A stretch of 64,000 nucleotides of DNA, taken from Taudactylus pleione. Lineage: Eukaryota; Chordata; Amphibia; Anura; Myobatrachidae. The translations under genes and the position numbers were made by a program. Shown piece after piece: positions 1 through 11,308 of this stretch. The DNA is taken from the NCBI GenBank assembly GCA_031769625.1, contig JAUIMM010000113.1:15743501-15807500 (forward strand), read 5' to 3'. Under the pieces are notes generated by a model. It had not been told where the DNA came from, searched no databases, and worked only from the letters and a program-made list of their open reading frames with translations. How positions within the stretch are numbered: position 1 is the first letter of the stretch; each line of letters opens with the position of its first letter.

Positions 1-72
1 TACCCGTTAATTCTGGGTTGTGGTGTACCTTTTATCCTTACCCGTTACATCTGGGTTGTGGTGTACCTTTTT
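1..72. repeat. Two-copy 38-bp tandem repeat
   Basis: TACCCGTTA...GTGGTGTACCTTTT occurs at 1 and again at 39 with only a few substitutions. The array may continue to the left of the window. Confidence 0.75.
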
Positions 73-179
73 AAGGTAGAGCGCTTGGACCTTTTTATTT
101 TTTAAGAATTTGTATCTTGTGATCTGGTGTTTATCACTTAGGTATTAAGCAGCCTTCCTTCAGTGTGAGTGCACAAGTG

Positions 180-700
180 TGTATTTATAATGTGTATACT
201 CTACTATAATACACAGCAGTATGCATACCTCAATGTAATCACTACACACTGTATACTATGAACCATTATACATAGTAGTGTGTACACCTCAATGTTATCA
301 CTACACACTGTGTATATTCTGTACTATTATACATGGCAGTGTGTACAGCTCAATGTTATCACTACACACTGTGTATATTCTGCACTATACACAGCAGTGT
401 GTACACCTCAATGTTATTATCACTACACATTGTGTATATATACTGTACTATTATACATGGCAGAGTGTACAGCTAAATGTTATTATCACTATGCACTGTG
501 TATATACTGCACTACTATACATGTACAGCTAAATGTTATCATTACATATTGTGTATATTCTACAGCTAAATGTTATCATTACACATTGTGTATATTCTGT
601 ACCAATATACACAGCAGTGTGTACACCTCAATGTTATTATTACTACACAATGTGTATATACTGTACTATTATACATGGCAGAGTGTTTACCACCAGTGAT
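180..700. repeat. AT-rich minisatellite, unit about 60 bp
   Basis: Repeated units read TGTGTACACCTCAATGTTAT, then a CACTACACACTGTGTATAT-type segment and a CTGTACTATTATACATGGCA-type segment. Phase starts lie near 279, 340, 398, 464, 528, 559 and 619, so unit length varies from about 31 to 66 bp. The short open frames here are repeat artefacts. Confidence 0.85.
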
Positions 701-939
701 CACCTCAGTGAGGATACTTAAATATATTTATACAATGGGAAGAAGGAAGACAGGACAGAAATGGAGGCAGATATATAAATAAATGGGAAAAGAAAAAGGC
801 AGAATACAGGGTATAAGAACAGTGAAAACATGCAGAGGGGCAGAGAGAAGGAGATGACAAGACAGAGAGAAGAAATAGAAGTAGGTAGAGATAATAAATA
901 GAAGTATCAGTCACATAAAGTGAAGTTTTCCTGTCACTA

Positions 940-1125
940 GCCCAGCACCTGTCACTAGCCCAGCACCTGTCACTAGCACAGCACCTGTCACTAGCACAGC
1001 ACCTGTCACTAGCACCTGTCACTAGCACAGCACCTGTCACTAGCACAGCACCTGTCACTAGCACAGCACCTGTCACTAGCACCTGTCACTAGCACAGCAC
1101 CTGTCACTAGCACAGCACCTGCTCA
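940..1125. repeat. 18-bp minisatellite
   Basis: About ten tandem copies of CCTGTCACTAGCACAGCA, some shortened to CCTGTCACTAG. The minus-strand open frame of 125 codons across it exists because 18 is a multiple of three. Confidence 0.9.
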
Positions 1126-1756
1126 AACAGCCAACCAGAGAAATTTCTATAAAATGGTTGCCAAGCAGCAACTCTGAAATAGCACTGACCCACCCTCTGC
1201 CAATCCTATAGGCTAACCAAACCTAACCCCACCCCACAACACTACCTCACTAAACAACTAGCCCCTTCTTGTCTAGAGGCTGACACCCACAGGCTCATGT
1301 GTTTACTTTAACTCCTTGCATATGAAATGCACTTCGTCCTAATTATTTTAAACACCACAGCCCACAGTGGTCTCTATATTATCTTCAGAGTCAGAGTCCA
1401 AATATAACAGCAACTCTGTCCTATACCCTGGTCTGTGAGTTGCACCAGAACTCTCTCTTGCATTGCCTACAGCTACCGTGGAGTTATTACCTGTTACCTT
1501 GCTAACCAGATCTGTCTTTAAATTTTAATTATTATAATAAACTTTAAGTTGACACTAGAGGCAGATGGGCTTATTTATCATTAAATATTTGTGAAATATT
1601 CCCTGAAAAGAACCTTACTTAAACAAACATGTTAATTATTGGAGTTTATCTATACATAGTATAAAATAAAGTCCCTGTAGGCATCTGTCTGTTTATTTCG
1701 GCTATTTTCGAGAAGCACTGGATAGATTTTGATGCAGTTTTCATTATTCTATAGAG
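1126..1756. other. No recognisable feature
   Basis: Mixed-composition DNA without an open frame of note. The last hundred bases before the hAT-like element are AT-rich. I see no gene or repeat I can name. Confidence 0.5.
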
Positions 1757-2084
1757 CAGGGGCGACCAACCAGTCAGAGGCAAAGCGCCAAGAAAATTCT
1801 GTAGTCACGATAAAGAGCCGATAACATGCGTGCAAAAATGGGGCGTGGCCTAGCTGTCACAAGGCCAAGCCCAATTTTTGAGCACATGTCTATGGTGTTA
1901 CATTTGCAGGAGCATGGCCTTGTGTCACATCCTTGTTTTTAGTCACGCCCAGCACATTGAAAATACACATTTTACATAATCTTCCCAATATATATATTTT
2001 TTAACCTTTTTACGCTGTAATTTTTTATTAGTGAGACTTTTGACAATCCTCGTTTTCATTCATATTTGAATGCCCTTTATGCAA

Positions 2085-4140
2085 TGTCCCCTGTAGTAGT
2101 GCCCAATATGCATTGCTTCCTGTAGTAGTGCCCATTATGCAATGCCCCCTATAGTAGTGCCCATTATGCAGTGCACCCTGTAGTAGTGCCCACTATGCAA
2201 TGCCCCCTATAGTAGTGCCCATTATGCAGTGCTTCCTGTAGTAGTGCCCCTTATGCAGTGCCCCCTACAGTACTGCCCATTATGCAGTGCTTCTTGTAGT
2301 AGTGCCCATTATGCAGTGCTTCTTGTAGTAGTGCCCATTATGCAGTGCCCACTGTAGTAGTGCCCATTATGCAATGCCCCCTATAGTAGTGCCCATTATG
2401 CAGTGCCCCCTGTAGTAGTGCCCATTATGCAATGCCCCCTATAGTAGTGCCCATTATGCAGTGCTTCCTGTAGTAGTGCCCTTTATGCAGTGCCCCATGT
2501 AGTAGTGCCCATTATGCAGTGCTTCCTGTAGTAGTGCCCTTTATGCAGTGCCCCCTGTAGTAGTGCCCATTATGCAGTGCCCCCTATAGTAGTGCCCATT
2601 ATGCAGTGCTTCTTGTAGTAGTGCCCATTATGCAGTGCCCCCTGTAGTAGTACCCATTATGCAATGCCCCCTGTAGTAGTGCCCATTATGCAATGCCCCC
2701 TATAGTAGTGCCCATTATGCAGTGCTTCATGTAGTGGTGCCCTTTATGCAGTGCCCCTGTAGTAGTGCCCATTATGCAATGCCTCCTATAGTAGTGCCCA
2801 TTATGCAATGCACCCTGTAGTAGTGCCCCTTATGCAGTGCCCCCTATAGTAGTGTACATTATGCAGTGCTTTTTGTAGTAGTGCCCCTTATGCAGTGCCC
2901 CCTGTAGTAGTGCCCATTATGCAATGCCCCCTATTGTAGTGCCCCTTATGCAGTGCCCCCTGTAGTAGTGCCCCTTATGCAGTGCCCCCTATAGTAGTGC
3001 CCATTATGCAGTGCTTCTTGTAGAAGTGCCCATTATGCAGTGCCCCCTGTAGTAGTGCCCATTATGCAATGCCCCCTATAGTAGTGCCCATTATGCAGTG
3101 CTTCCTGTAGTAGTGCCCCTTATGCAGTGCCCCCTACAGTACTGCCCATTATGCAGTGCTTCTTGTAGTAGTGCCCATTATGCAGTGCTTCTTGTAGTAG
3201 TGCCCATTATGCAGTGCCCACTGTAGTAGTGCCCATTATGCAATGCCCCCTATAGTAGTGCCCATTATGCAGTGCCCCCTGTAGTAGTGCCCATTATGCA
3301 ATGCCCCCTATAGTAGTGCCCATTATGCAGTGCTTCCTGTAGTAGTGCCCTTTATGCAGTGCCCCCTGTAGTAGTGCCCATTATGCAGTGCTTCCTGTAG
3401 TAGTGCCCTTTATGCAGTGCCCCCTGTAGTAGTGCCCATTATGCAGTGCCCCCTATAGTAGTGCCCATTATGCAGTGCTTCTTGTAGTAGTGCCCATTAT
3501 GCAGTGCCCCCTGTAGTAGTACCCATTATGCAATGCCCCCTGTAGTAGTGCCCATTATGCAATGCCCCCTATAGTAGTGCCCATTATGCAGTGCTTCATG
3601 TAGTGGTGCCCTTTATGCAGTGCCCCTGTAGTAGTGCCCATTATGCAATGCCTCCTATAGTAGTGCCCATTATGCAGTGCACCCTGTAGTAGTGCCCCTT
3701 ATGGGGTGCCCCCTATAGTAGTGTACATTATGCAGTGCTTTTTGTAGTAGTGCCCCTTATGCAGTGCCCCCTGTAGTAGTGCCCATTATGCAATGCCCCC
3801 TATTGTAGTGCCCCTTATGCAGTGCCCCCTGTAGTAGTGCCCCTTATGCAGTGCCCCCTATAGTAGTGCCCATTATGCAGTGCTTCTTGTAGAAGTGCCC
3901 ATTATGCAGTGCCCCCTGTAGTAGTGCCCATTATGCAATGCCCCCTATAGTAGTGCCCATTATGCAGTGCCCCCTGTAGTAGTGCCCATTATGCAATGCC
4001 CCCTATAGTAGTGCCCATTATGCAGTGCTTCCTGTAGCAGTGCCCCTTATGCAATGCCCCCTGTAGTAGTGCTCACTAAACAGTGCCCCCTGTAGTTGAG
4101 CCCCTTATGCAGTGCCCCCTGCAGTTGTGTCCTTTGCGCA
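2085..4140. repeat. 29-bp satellite array with an 869-bp higher-order repeat
   Basis: About 70 copies of a 29-bp unit containing CCCATTATGCAGTG, then CCCCCTGTAGTAGTG. Variant units (CTTCCTGTAG, CTACAGTACTGCC, GTGTACATTATG) recur in the same order 869 bp apart, for example at 2222 and 3091, and at 2852 and 3721. That is 30 units less one base, so a 30-unit block was duplicated. The same word set (GTAGTAATGCCCCCA) forms the interior of the hAT element at 11309-12676. Confidence 0.9.
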
Positions 4141-4524
4141 GTGGCCGGGCTACGGTAAAAAGGGGGCATGGTCTAATCGCGGGAGGCGTGGACACGCCCC
4201 CGTAGGTTAAAAAAAAAAGGTTTTGCAGCCCAGCGCATAACCAGTGGGGGTGCGATCAGCTTGATCGCTCTCCCCACAGACATACTGTAGGAGACTGCTC
4301 TGGCTGCTTCTTAGCAGCCGCGAGCAGTCTCCAGGGCAGCCCCGTCCACAGCAGCGGACTGGGCTGCTGTGTGATGTAAGAAGGGGGGGCGGTGTTGGAT
4401 CCGGGCCCTCGCCAGGCCCCTCCAGCAAGCCCGGGCCCGGGTTGTACTCGCTCCCCCCACCTCTCGGCGCCCCTGGCAGTGGCCCATGTAGTTGTGCAAC
4501 ATTAAGTAGTGCCCCCAGTACTTA

Positions 4525-5455
4525 CCTCATTGCATTGCCAGCTCCAAGCTGTGAGGGCTCCCGCTGTCGCTGACTAGATCTAACTAGCTCCAAGCTGTGG
4601 GGGCTCCCGCTGTCGCTGACTAGATCTAACTAGCTCCAAGCTGTGAGGGCTCCCGCTGTCACTGACTGGATTCAACTAGCTCCAAGCTGTGAGGGCTCCC
4701 GCTGTCGCTGACTAGATCTAACTAGCTCCAAGCTGTGAGGGCTCCCGCTGTCACTGACTGGATTCAACTAGCTCCAAGCTGTGAGGGCTCCCGCTGTCGC
4801 TGACTAGATCTAACTAGCACCAAGCTGTGATGGCTCCCGCTGTCGCTGACTGGATTCAACTAGCTCCAAGCTGTGAGGGATCCCGCTGTCGCTGACTAGA
4901 TCTAACTAGCTCCAAGCTGTGGGGGCTCCCGCTGTCGCTGACTGGATTCAACTAGCTCCAAGCTGTGAGGGCTCCCGCTGTCGCTGACTAGATCTAACTA
5001 GCTCCAAGCTGTGATGGCTCCCGCTGTCACTGACTGGATTAAACTAGCTCCAAGCTGTGAGGGCTCCCGCTGTCGCTGACTAGATCTAACTAGCTCCAAG
5101 CTGTGAGGGCTCCCGCTGTCACTGACTGGATTCAACTAGCTCCAAGCTATGAGGGCTCCCGCTGTCGCTGACTAGATCTAACTAGCACCAAGCTGTGATG
5201 GCTCCCGCTGTCGCTGACTGGATTCAACTAGCTCCAAGCTGTGAGGGATCCCGCTGTCGCTGACTAGATCTAACTAGCTCCAAGCTGTGGGGGCTCCCGC
5301 TGTCGCTGACTGGATTCAACTAGCTCCAAGCTGTGAGGGCTCCCGCTGTCGCTGACTAGATCTAACTAGCTCCAAGCTGTGATGGCTCCCGCTGTCGCTG
5401 ACTGGATTCAACTAGCTCCAAGCTGTGAGGGATCCCGCTGTCGCTGACTGGATCT
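4525..5455. repeat. 46-bp satellite array
   Basis: About 20 copies of a 46-bp unit starting CTCCAAGCTGTGAGGGCTCC. Two forms tend to alternate, one with GACTAGATCTAACTAG and one with GACTGGATTCAACTAG, giving a 92-bp dimer over much of the array. A longer block of variants (ACCAAGCTGTGATGG then GAGGGATCCC) recurs, suggesting later duplication of several units. Confidence 0.9.
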
Positions 5456-5518
5456 GCTGTTGTAACCGCATCACAACAAAAAAAGAGCCAAATGCGGGTT
5501 GTGGCTTGGCCACCGCTG

Positions 5519-6186
5519 ATATAGACAATATACAAGTCATATCATGCAGATGTCAGAAAACACACATGATACAGTTCAATTACTTTATGTAGTTCATTAG
5601 AGTTTCCAGTGTATAGAGTACATGCTGTATTGTTCAACAAAGCAAATAAAACAAACACAAGTGCGAAGAATGTTGGAAATGAAATAAAATACATTTAAAA
5701 CATCCTGGCTAATCCCTTATTATAAATCTTCTTTTCTCTGTTTTCTACCTTCTTGTTCTATACTGGTAAGGTTGTAATCCATAGGATAGAGTATCTTATA
5801 TAATTTTAACCCTGTGTTTCAGTGCTTTATTTATGATTTATATGTTAGTATAATGGAGAAGATGTATGAGTGAGGTGACAAAATTACAGGGTCCTGATTT
5901 TGACCTATTATCCCTATACCAACAGCCTATTAATATTAATATTACTAAAGAATTAGATGTCTGAATGCGCATATCGATTGTATCAATATGACACCCTATA
6001 CTAGGTTAAGGGTACTGCGTGATAAATGATTTAGTTTAATCTTAGTACTTTGCAATAGGATACATCATGAAAGGTGCTCCAAAATTCTCCATACAAGAGG
6101 AAATTCCAAACATACTGTAGGGAAAATTAATATTTTTTAACAAAACACAAACTACTTTATTCACAAAACACAGATACCCTTTAAGA
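5519..6186. other. No recognisable feature
   Basis: AT-rich DNA with no open frame or repeat that I can identify. Confidence 0.5.
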
Positions 6187-6345
6187 ATGCCTTTGACAAA
6201 AGAAGAATGTATAGAAATCATTCTTATAGATGGATCAGGAAACATGGCAAGAAATCACACACTACAAAGTTATCAAACTTATTGAGAAGTCCAAGAAGAC
6301 TGGAAGTGTTACAAAGCAACCTGAAAAATGGTCGTCCACATGCAT
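6187..6345 (+). pseudogene. N-terminal scrap of a Tc1/mariner-like transposase (tentative)
   Basis: Translation from the ATG at 6187 starts MPLTKEECIEII. After a frame change it gives KVIKLIEKSKKTGSV, and after another it gives NGRPH. This order resembles the N-terminal helix-turn-helix region of IS630/Tc1/mariner-like transposases followed by a GRP-type linker. No catalytic domain follows. The piece is short, frameshifted and recognised only by pattern, so it could be chance similarity. Confidence 0.35.
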
Positions 6346-6373
6346 GTTAAAAAAGTAACTTTTCCCTATGTAT

Positions 6374-6544
6374 GGGGTCTATTTGCTAAGCCTTGGATGG
6401 AGATAAATTGAACGGAGATAAAGTCCCAACCAATCAACTCCTAACTGTCATTTTTCAAACAGCCTGTGATATGACAGGATCTGATTGGATGGGACTTTAT
6501 CTACATTCACTTTATCTCAATCCAAGGCTTAGTCAATAGACCCC
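6374..6544. mobile_element. 171-bp MITE with GGGGTCTATT termini
   Basis: The ends are inverted repeats: GGGGTCTATTTGCTAAGCCT at the left and the complement (AGGCTTAGTCAATAGACCCC) at the right. The interior is close to a complete palindrome around an AACTCCTAACTGTCATTTTT segment. Flanking triplets TAT and ATT do not match exactly. Related ends bound the elements at 16240 and 23500, which have clean 3-bp duplications, suggesting a PIF/Harbinger origin. Confidence 0.7.
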
Positions 6545-6655
6545 ATTGTTTCTTAAAGTTTAGACCAGCCCCCATAATTATAGGCTGCCCACCTGTAGCC
6601 ATCTTGTTCTCCTTGCTGGACTTCCTCCTAAACTATAACTGACCTTATGAAATAA

Positions 6656-7258
6656 GGGCCTGATTCAGAGCCGCTCGTAAGCGGCCGCTCGTTCGCTCCA
6701 AGCGATGTTCGCACATCTGCGCATGCGTATGGGTTTTAGTACGCATGCGCGATCCAGTCATTGCGGTCGAAAATCGTGTGCTCGCAAAATAGCGAATGCC
6801 TGCTAATTTGAGTGACAGAATGAGGCGTTTGTGGGTGGTAACAGGGGAAGGTGCTTGAAAACGGGGAGTGGAGATTCGAACGCAGGCGTGCCAAATGGTC
6901 AAAACGGGCGTTTAATGGGTGTGCATAATTAACAAAGCAGCGTCATTGACCACATCACTTGGTTGTCTTTTAGCCTGCACTGCTCGCATGATTGCGGTTG
7001 GAAAAACCAACCACAAGCACTGCGAGCAGTTCATACGCCTTTCGATGTACTCGATTAATCTAATAAATAGCGGAGATGAAGTTTGATGCGAGCGGCCAGG
7101 GGGCGTTTTTTCCAAAATAGCGAGCGCATGTTTAGTTCGCTCGCTCGCTCAGACATAGAGGCGTCAATAGACCACAAAGAGCGAGCGCTTCATTTATATA
7201 GCCAGCCCCTTTTTCTGAACGAGCGGCCGCAAATAGTGTCCGGCTCTGAATCAGGCCC
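6656..7258. mobile_element. Harbinger MITE (603 bp, TSD TAA)
   Basis: Termini are GGGCCTGATTCAG and its exact inverse, flanked by TAA at 6653-6655 and 7259-7261. A 3-bp TWA duplication is the hallmark of PIF/Harbinger. The subterminal DNA is rich in CGCTCG/GCGAGCG and CGCATGCG words. The left 300 bp are recognisably related to the left end of the transposon at 30416-37847, including a GTGACAGA...GGTGGTAACAGGGG stretch and ACGCAGGCGTG. The interior does not code. The copy at 42872-43470 is the same subfamily in inverse orientation. Confidence 0.92.
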
Positions 7259-7723
7259 TAAGTTCCTTCAATCCCTCCAAGTTCTCAGCTCCTTGTAGAC
7301 CACAGACACTTTCTGTCAAAATTAATCACTCACATCATGGGTGTAAGTACCATAGGTGCCAGGGGTGCAGCTACTATGGGGCGCAGAGCTGGACCCATCT
7401 TCCTAGTTACATGCGTTATATACATTTTTTACCATTGGGTGGTGCATAAGGGCACTTACAAACTTTCGCTATGGGGCCTTTAAATACCCAGTTACGCCCC
7501 TGCCTGGAACCCAACAAAGCGTTGAGAATGGATTTGCCTCAGGTCTGACTGATCGCTTTGCCTGATCAATTCCTATAAAAGCCTGGAGCCCAACAATTTA
7601 AACTATATATAGTGACTGGATCCCGGCCTCTGGTGACCTCTTTATATCTGTTCACTTGCTGTCCTTGTGGATTTTGACAACTGTCATGGGGAAGGGAGAG
7701 AATGTGAAGATGAGCCTTATGAC
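7259..7723. other. Intervening DNA with a short GTAACT-ended repeat
   Basis: About 7337-7502 runs from CATGGGTGTAAGTACC to CCCAGTTACGCCCCTG. Its right half (ACTTACAAACTTTCGCTATG-type) is closely similar to 25090-25158, so it is a dispersed element. Its superfamily is unclear. No gene seen in the rest. Confidence 0.45.
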
Positions 7724-8344
7724 TAGAGATGTGCTCCGACCCTCGTGTTTTGGTTTTGGATCTCGATCTCCCCTGGTTTTGGATCTGAATCTGGTTTTGG
7801 TGTTTTGTTTTCGTGTTCTGGTTTTGGATCTGGATTTTTTTCTTAAAAGAAAAACAAAAAAAAAACAGCTAAAATCACATAAAATGGGCCTTTTTTTGTT
7901 CCTACAGTATTAATAACCTCAATAACATTTATTTCCACTCGTTTCCAGTAAATTTTGGTTACCTCACAGCTCACAATATTGATTTTTTTCATCTAGTTAA
8001 AGGGCCAAAAGGTTGCATCCAGCTTGCTGGCTCAAAACTGATTGATATAATTATTAATAGAGTTGAGGACTGTGAAAAGATGATGGGATACCCTTGAGGA
8101 TTGAAGGCATGGGTAAGGAAGTTGACGGCCTTGCATTATCATGATGACTGCTGGCGGCAGCTACAACATGTGGTTCTTGGCCTTGCTCTCCTGTCATGTG
8201 ACAGCCCTCCATATTTTCTGCGGTCTTGAAGCAATGTCACAAGCACCAATAGTGTAGCCAAGGTGCGGTTACAAAATTCACACACGTGCAGTCGTGCGCA
8301 CACAGAAAAAAAATATACAAAAGACACTATTTTTTTTTTTTTTC

Positions 8345-9330
8345 GGGTCCAGAACTTGGGCCCAGAGCACAGATTGGTGACGACTGGAGTTGGGCAGCAC
8401 TAGGTTGCATTGCTGTATCTTGTGTGGCTAAGCCTAACACGCGCACACACACAGAAAATAAATAGACAAAAGACACAATTTTTTTGGGGGGGGGAGGTTT
8501 GGGTCCAGAACTTGGGCCCAGAGCACAGATTGATGACGACTGGAGTCGGGCAGCACTAGGTTGCGTTGCCGACTTGCTAGATCTTGTGCGACTAAGCCTA
8601 ACGCACACAGACACACAGACAATTATTAGAAAAAAAACAATTAATTTTTTTTTTTTTCAGCTTCAGAACTTGGGCCCAGAGCACAGATTGATCACAACTG
8701 GAGTCGGGCAGCACTAGGTTGCAATTTGCGTTGCTGGCTGGATCTTGTGCGGTACTGCGGTTAAGCCTAACACACACACACAGAATAATATAAAAGACAC
8801 TTTGATTTTTTTGTTTTTATCCCGACTGGAGTTGGGCTGGATCTTGTGCGGACCTGCAGTTAAGCCTAACACGCACGTGCACACACACACAGAGAAAAAT
8901 ATAAAAGACACTTTGATTTTTTTGTTTTTAGCACAACTGGAGTTGGGCTGGATCCTGTGTGGTACTACGGTTAAGCCTAACACCCACGAGCACACACAGA
9001 AGAAACAAATCTAAGACACTTTTATTGATTTTTTTTTTTTAGCACGACTGTAGTCGGGCAGCACAAGGTTGCCACGTGCGTTGCTGGCTGGCTCTTGTGC
9101 GCTACTGCGGTTAAGCCTAACACCTACGAGCACACACAGAAGAAAAAAATATAAGACACTTTTATTGGTTTTTTTTTTGGAGCACGACTGTAGTCGGGCA
9201 GCACAAGGTTACAACGTGCGCTGCTGGCTGGCTCTTGTGCTCTACTACGGTTAAGTCTAACACCCACTAGCACACACAGAAAAATATAAAAGACCCTTTA
9301 ATTGTTTTTTTTTTACTATTTTTTTTTGGA
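8345..9330. repeat. Degenerate tandem repeat inside the hAT-like element
   Basis: About seven units of roughly 110-150 bp. Each contains CGACTGGAGTCGGGCAGCAC or a variant, a TTAAGCCTAACAC motif, an ACACACACAGA tract and a T-run. The open frames on both strands here are repeat artefacts. Confidence 0.85.
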
Positions 9331-9389
9331 GTCCAGAACTTGGGCCCAGAGATGGACACAGCACAAGCCCAGGACACAGCAGACAGCCC

Positions 9390-9560
9390 AGATGGATCAG
9401 CAGACAGCACAGTGACAACACCCTGACCAGAGACCAGAATGGATCAGCAGACAGCACAGTGACAACACCGTGACCAGAGACCAGAATGGATCAGCAGACA
9501 GCACAGTGACAGTGACAGCATCATGACCAGAGACCAGAATGGATCAGCACCAGCCCAGGA
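9390..9560. repeat. 47-bp tandem repeat
   Basis: GGATCAGCAGACAGCACAGT recurs at 9394, 9441 and 9488, with a diverged copy at 9541, inside the same hAT-like element. Confidence 0.85.
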
Positions 9561-9831
9561 CACAGCAGATAGCACCAGCACCTCTCCCAGCCCTACACAA
9601 CCCACCCTCCCTGTTCAGTCTCCACAGCCGAAGTGAAATGGCGTCCATCCCTTATATACTACATTGATCATAGAGACGAAACCGCGAGATTTCAGACTCT
9701 ATCGTTTTGCCTCGGTTTCGAGATCCGAGTAAGGCGGGAAACTCCGAGCCTGCTTGGATCCGACTCGGTTATGCTAAATTCCGGTGGGTTCGGAACTCTG
9801 GAATCCGAACCCGCTCATCTCTACTTATGAC

Positions 9832-11158
9832 TAAATGATGTGTAATTACAGATATGCCCATGCTTCTGAGGGAGATCAGTGCCATAAACAGTGTTTTATT
9901 CTTAATTAAGGCGATTACTGATACACTGTAACACTAACAAACAATGTAATTGCAGTGGAAATTGGGTTCTTCTTCAGCCTCACAGAATGATGAACAGGGA
10001 AACCCTGTCATAAAAATAACAGATAATAGTTTGATGTGAATGTAATAGTTTTAATAGAGACTGAAATTACCCCAACATTTCCCTTATGGCAGTCATGCAG
10101 ATGATCAACCTCAGACCAGAAATAACCAGTCTTGGTCAGTCTGGTGAGATGAGTGAGGCTGTACTGTGATGTCATAATGGTAACTGCCTGTATCAGAGCT
10201 TTGCTGTTGTTGCCTCTCTCATACACATCCAGGACACTGACAATGCACAGCTCACTGACAGAGATACTGGCATAAGGTTAGTAACTCCACAAAGACATGG
10301 GGGCATATTTATGAAACACCATTTGCAGGAAATCCCCTGAAAACGGACATTACCCAGCTAAATGTAAGTATCCTCAGACTGAATCAGAGCTATCTGTAGT
10401 GGTTTCTCTGTTTCTAATCGCAACAGGAGCTCCCATAAGGTTCTATCGGGGCTGCTGTATTGTGAAATGTATCACACTCCAGAATAGTTTGACCCTGGTC
10501 GCTAATGCTATCTTTACATGGCCATTATAGCATATAGGCTACATATCCTACAATTTACCAGGAGAGGGATTTATAGCAGTGGCGTATTTATGATGGGTAC
10601 AGGGTGTGCGGTGCACACGGTCCCCTGGGTACTGGAGGGCCCACACCGCACACCCTGCACCCATATTTTTTAATACTAACCATCCCCGAGTCACACCCAG
10701 GACACTGACAATGCACAGCTCACTGACAGACATACTGGCATAAGGTTAGTAACTCCACAAAGACATGGGGAAATATTTTTTAAACAAAATTTGAGGGAAA
10801 TCCCCCCAAAACAGATGTTTTTGGAGGATACCCGCAAAGTGTAAGAGCATCATCAGAATATACAGTATGACGGGAGTCAGTGCCATGACTGGACATTTTG
10901 GTGCCCTGTGTGAGAAATAGCATCGGTGCCCCCTTCCCTCTCAAATTGCCTATATAAAAAAAATCACTAGCAAAACACGCACAATCACAAGTAAAGGGGA
11001 TAAGCCACTTGGCACATTTATTAAAACAAAGTCCAAATGACTTTGGCTTAATACCTGGTTAATAATGGGTACTGTCTGTAAACAGTTTTATCCACAATGG
11101 AAAGGGTGAAAATGTGACTATTTAAGTAGAAATTAATATAATTGAAAATAGCAATAGC
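9832..11158. other. Intervening DNA with a direct duplication
   Basis: A 73-bp segment beginning CCAGGACACTGACAATGCAC occurs at 10229-10302 and again at 10698-10770 with almost no differences. The two copies are followed by related sequence (GGGGGCATATTTATGAAAC and GGGGAAATATTTTTTAAAC). About 10573-10660 is a dispersed repeat (GGGTACAGGGTGTGCGGTGC) also seen near 39510-39570. No gene seen. Confidence 0.6.
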
Positions 11159-11163
11159 ATATT

Positions 11164-11202
<39 letters not shown>

Positions 11203-11204
11203 TA
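11159..11204. repeat. (TAA)n microsatellite
   Basis: About thirteen near-perfect ATA/TAA triplets. Confidence 0.95.
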
Positions 11205-11308
11205 AACCTATGCAAAACGTGCACACTAGTAGCACCTGGCTGTCTGTAGTAAGAGCTGACCTGTCACTGTCAGTCACTCACTGGGAGTGGCATTGGTTGG
11301 GACCTGAT

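Larger units (their letters stand above)
1757..5518. mobile_element. Non-autonomous hAT-like element expanded by satellites
   Basis: The left end begins CAGGGGCGACCAACC and the right end is the imperfect inverse, ending GGCCACCGCTG. The flanking 8-mers CTATAGAG and ATATAGAC match at 6 of 8 positions, consistent with a decayed 8-bp hAT target duplication. The interior codes for nothing and consists mostly of two satellite arrays (29-bp and 46-bp units). A G+C-rich unique block lies between them (about 4140-4510). The superfamily assignment rests only on terminal sequence and TSD length. Confidence 0.6.
7724..9823. mobile_element. 2.1-kb non-autonomous hAT-like element (TSD CTTATGAC)
   Basis: The short terminal inverted repeat is TAGAGATG...CATCTCTA, flanked by a perfect 8-bp duplication CTTATGAC at 7716-7723 and 9824-9831. 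Eight-base duplications are typical of hAT. The right end contains a GAACCCGCTCATCTCTA-type segment. The interior has two sets of tandem repeats (8345-9330 and 9390-9560) and no transposase. A 377-bp relative with the same ends sits at 46383-46759, and left-half homology appears at 45515-46135. Confidence 0.85.

Noticed and set aside
2085..5455. Possible CRISPR-like array
   Set aside because: Units are contiguous without unique spacers, vary gradually and lie in vertebrate-type repeat DNA.
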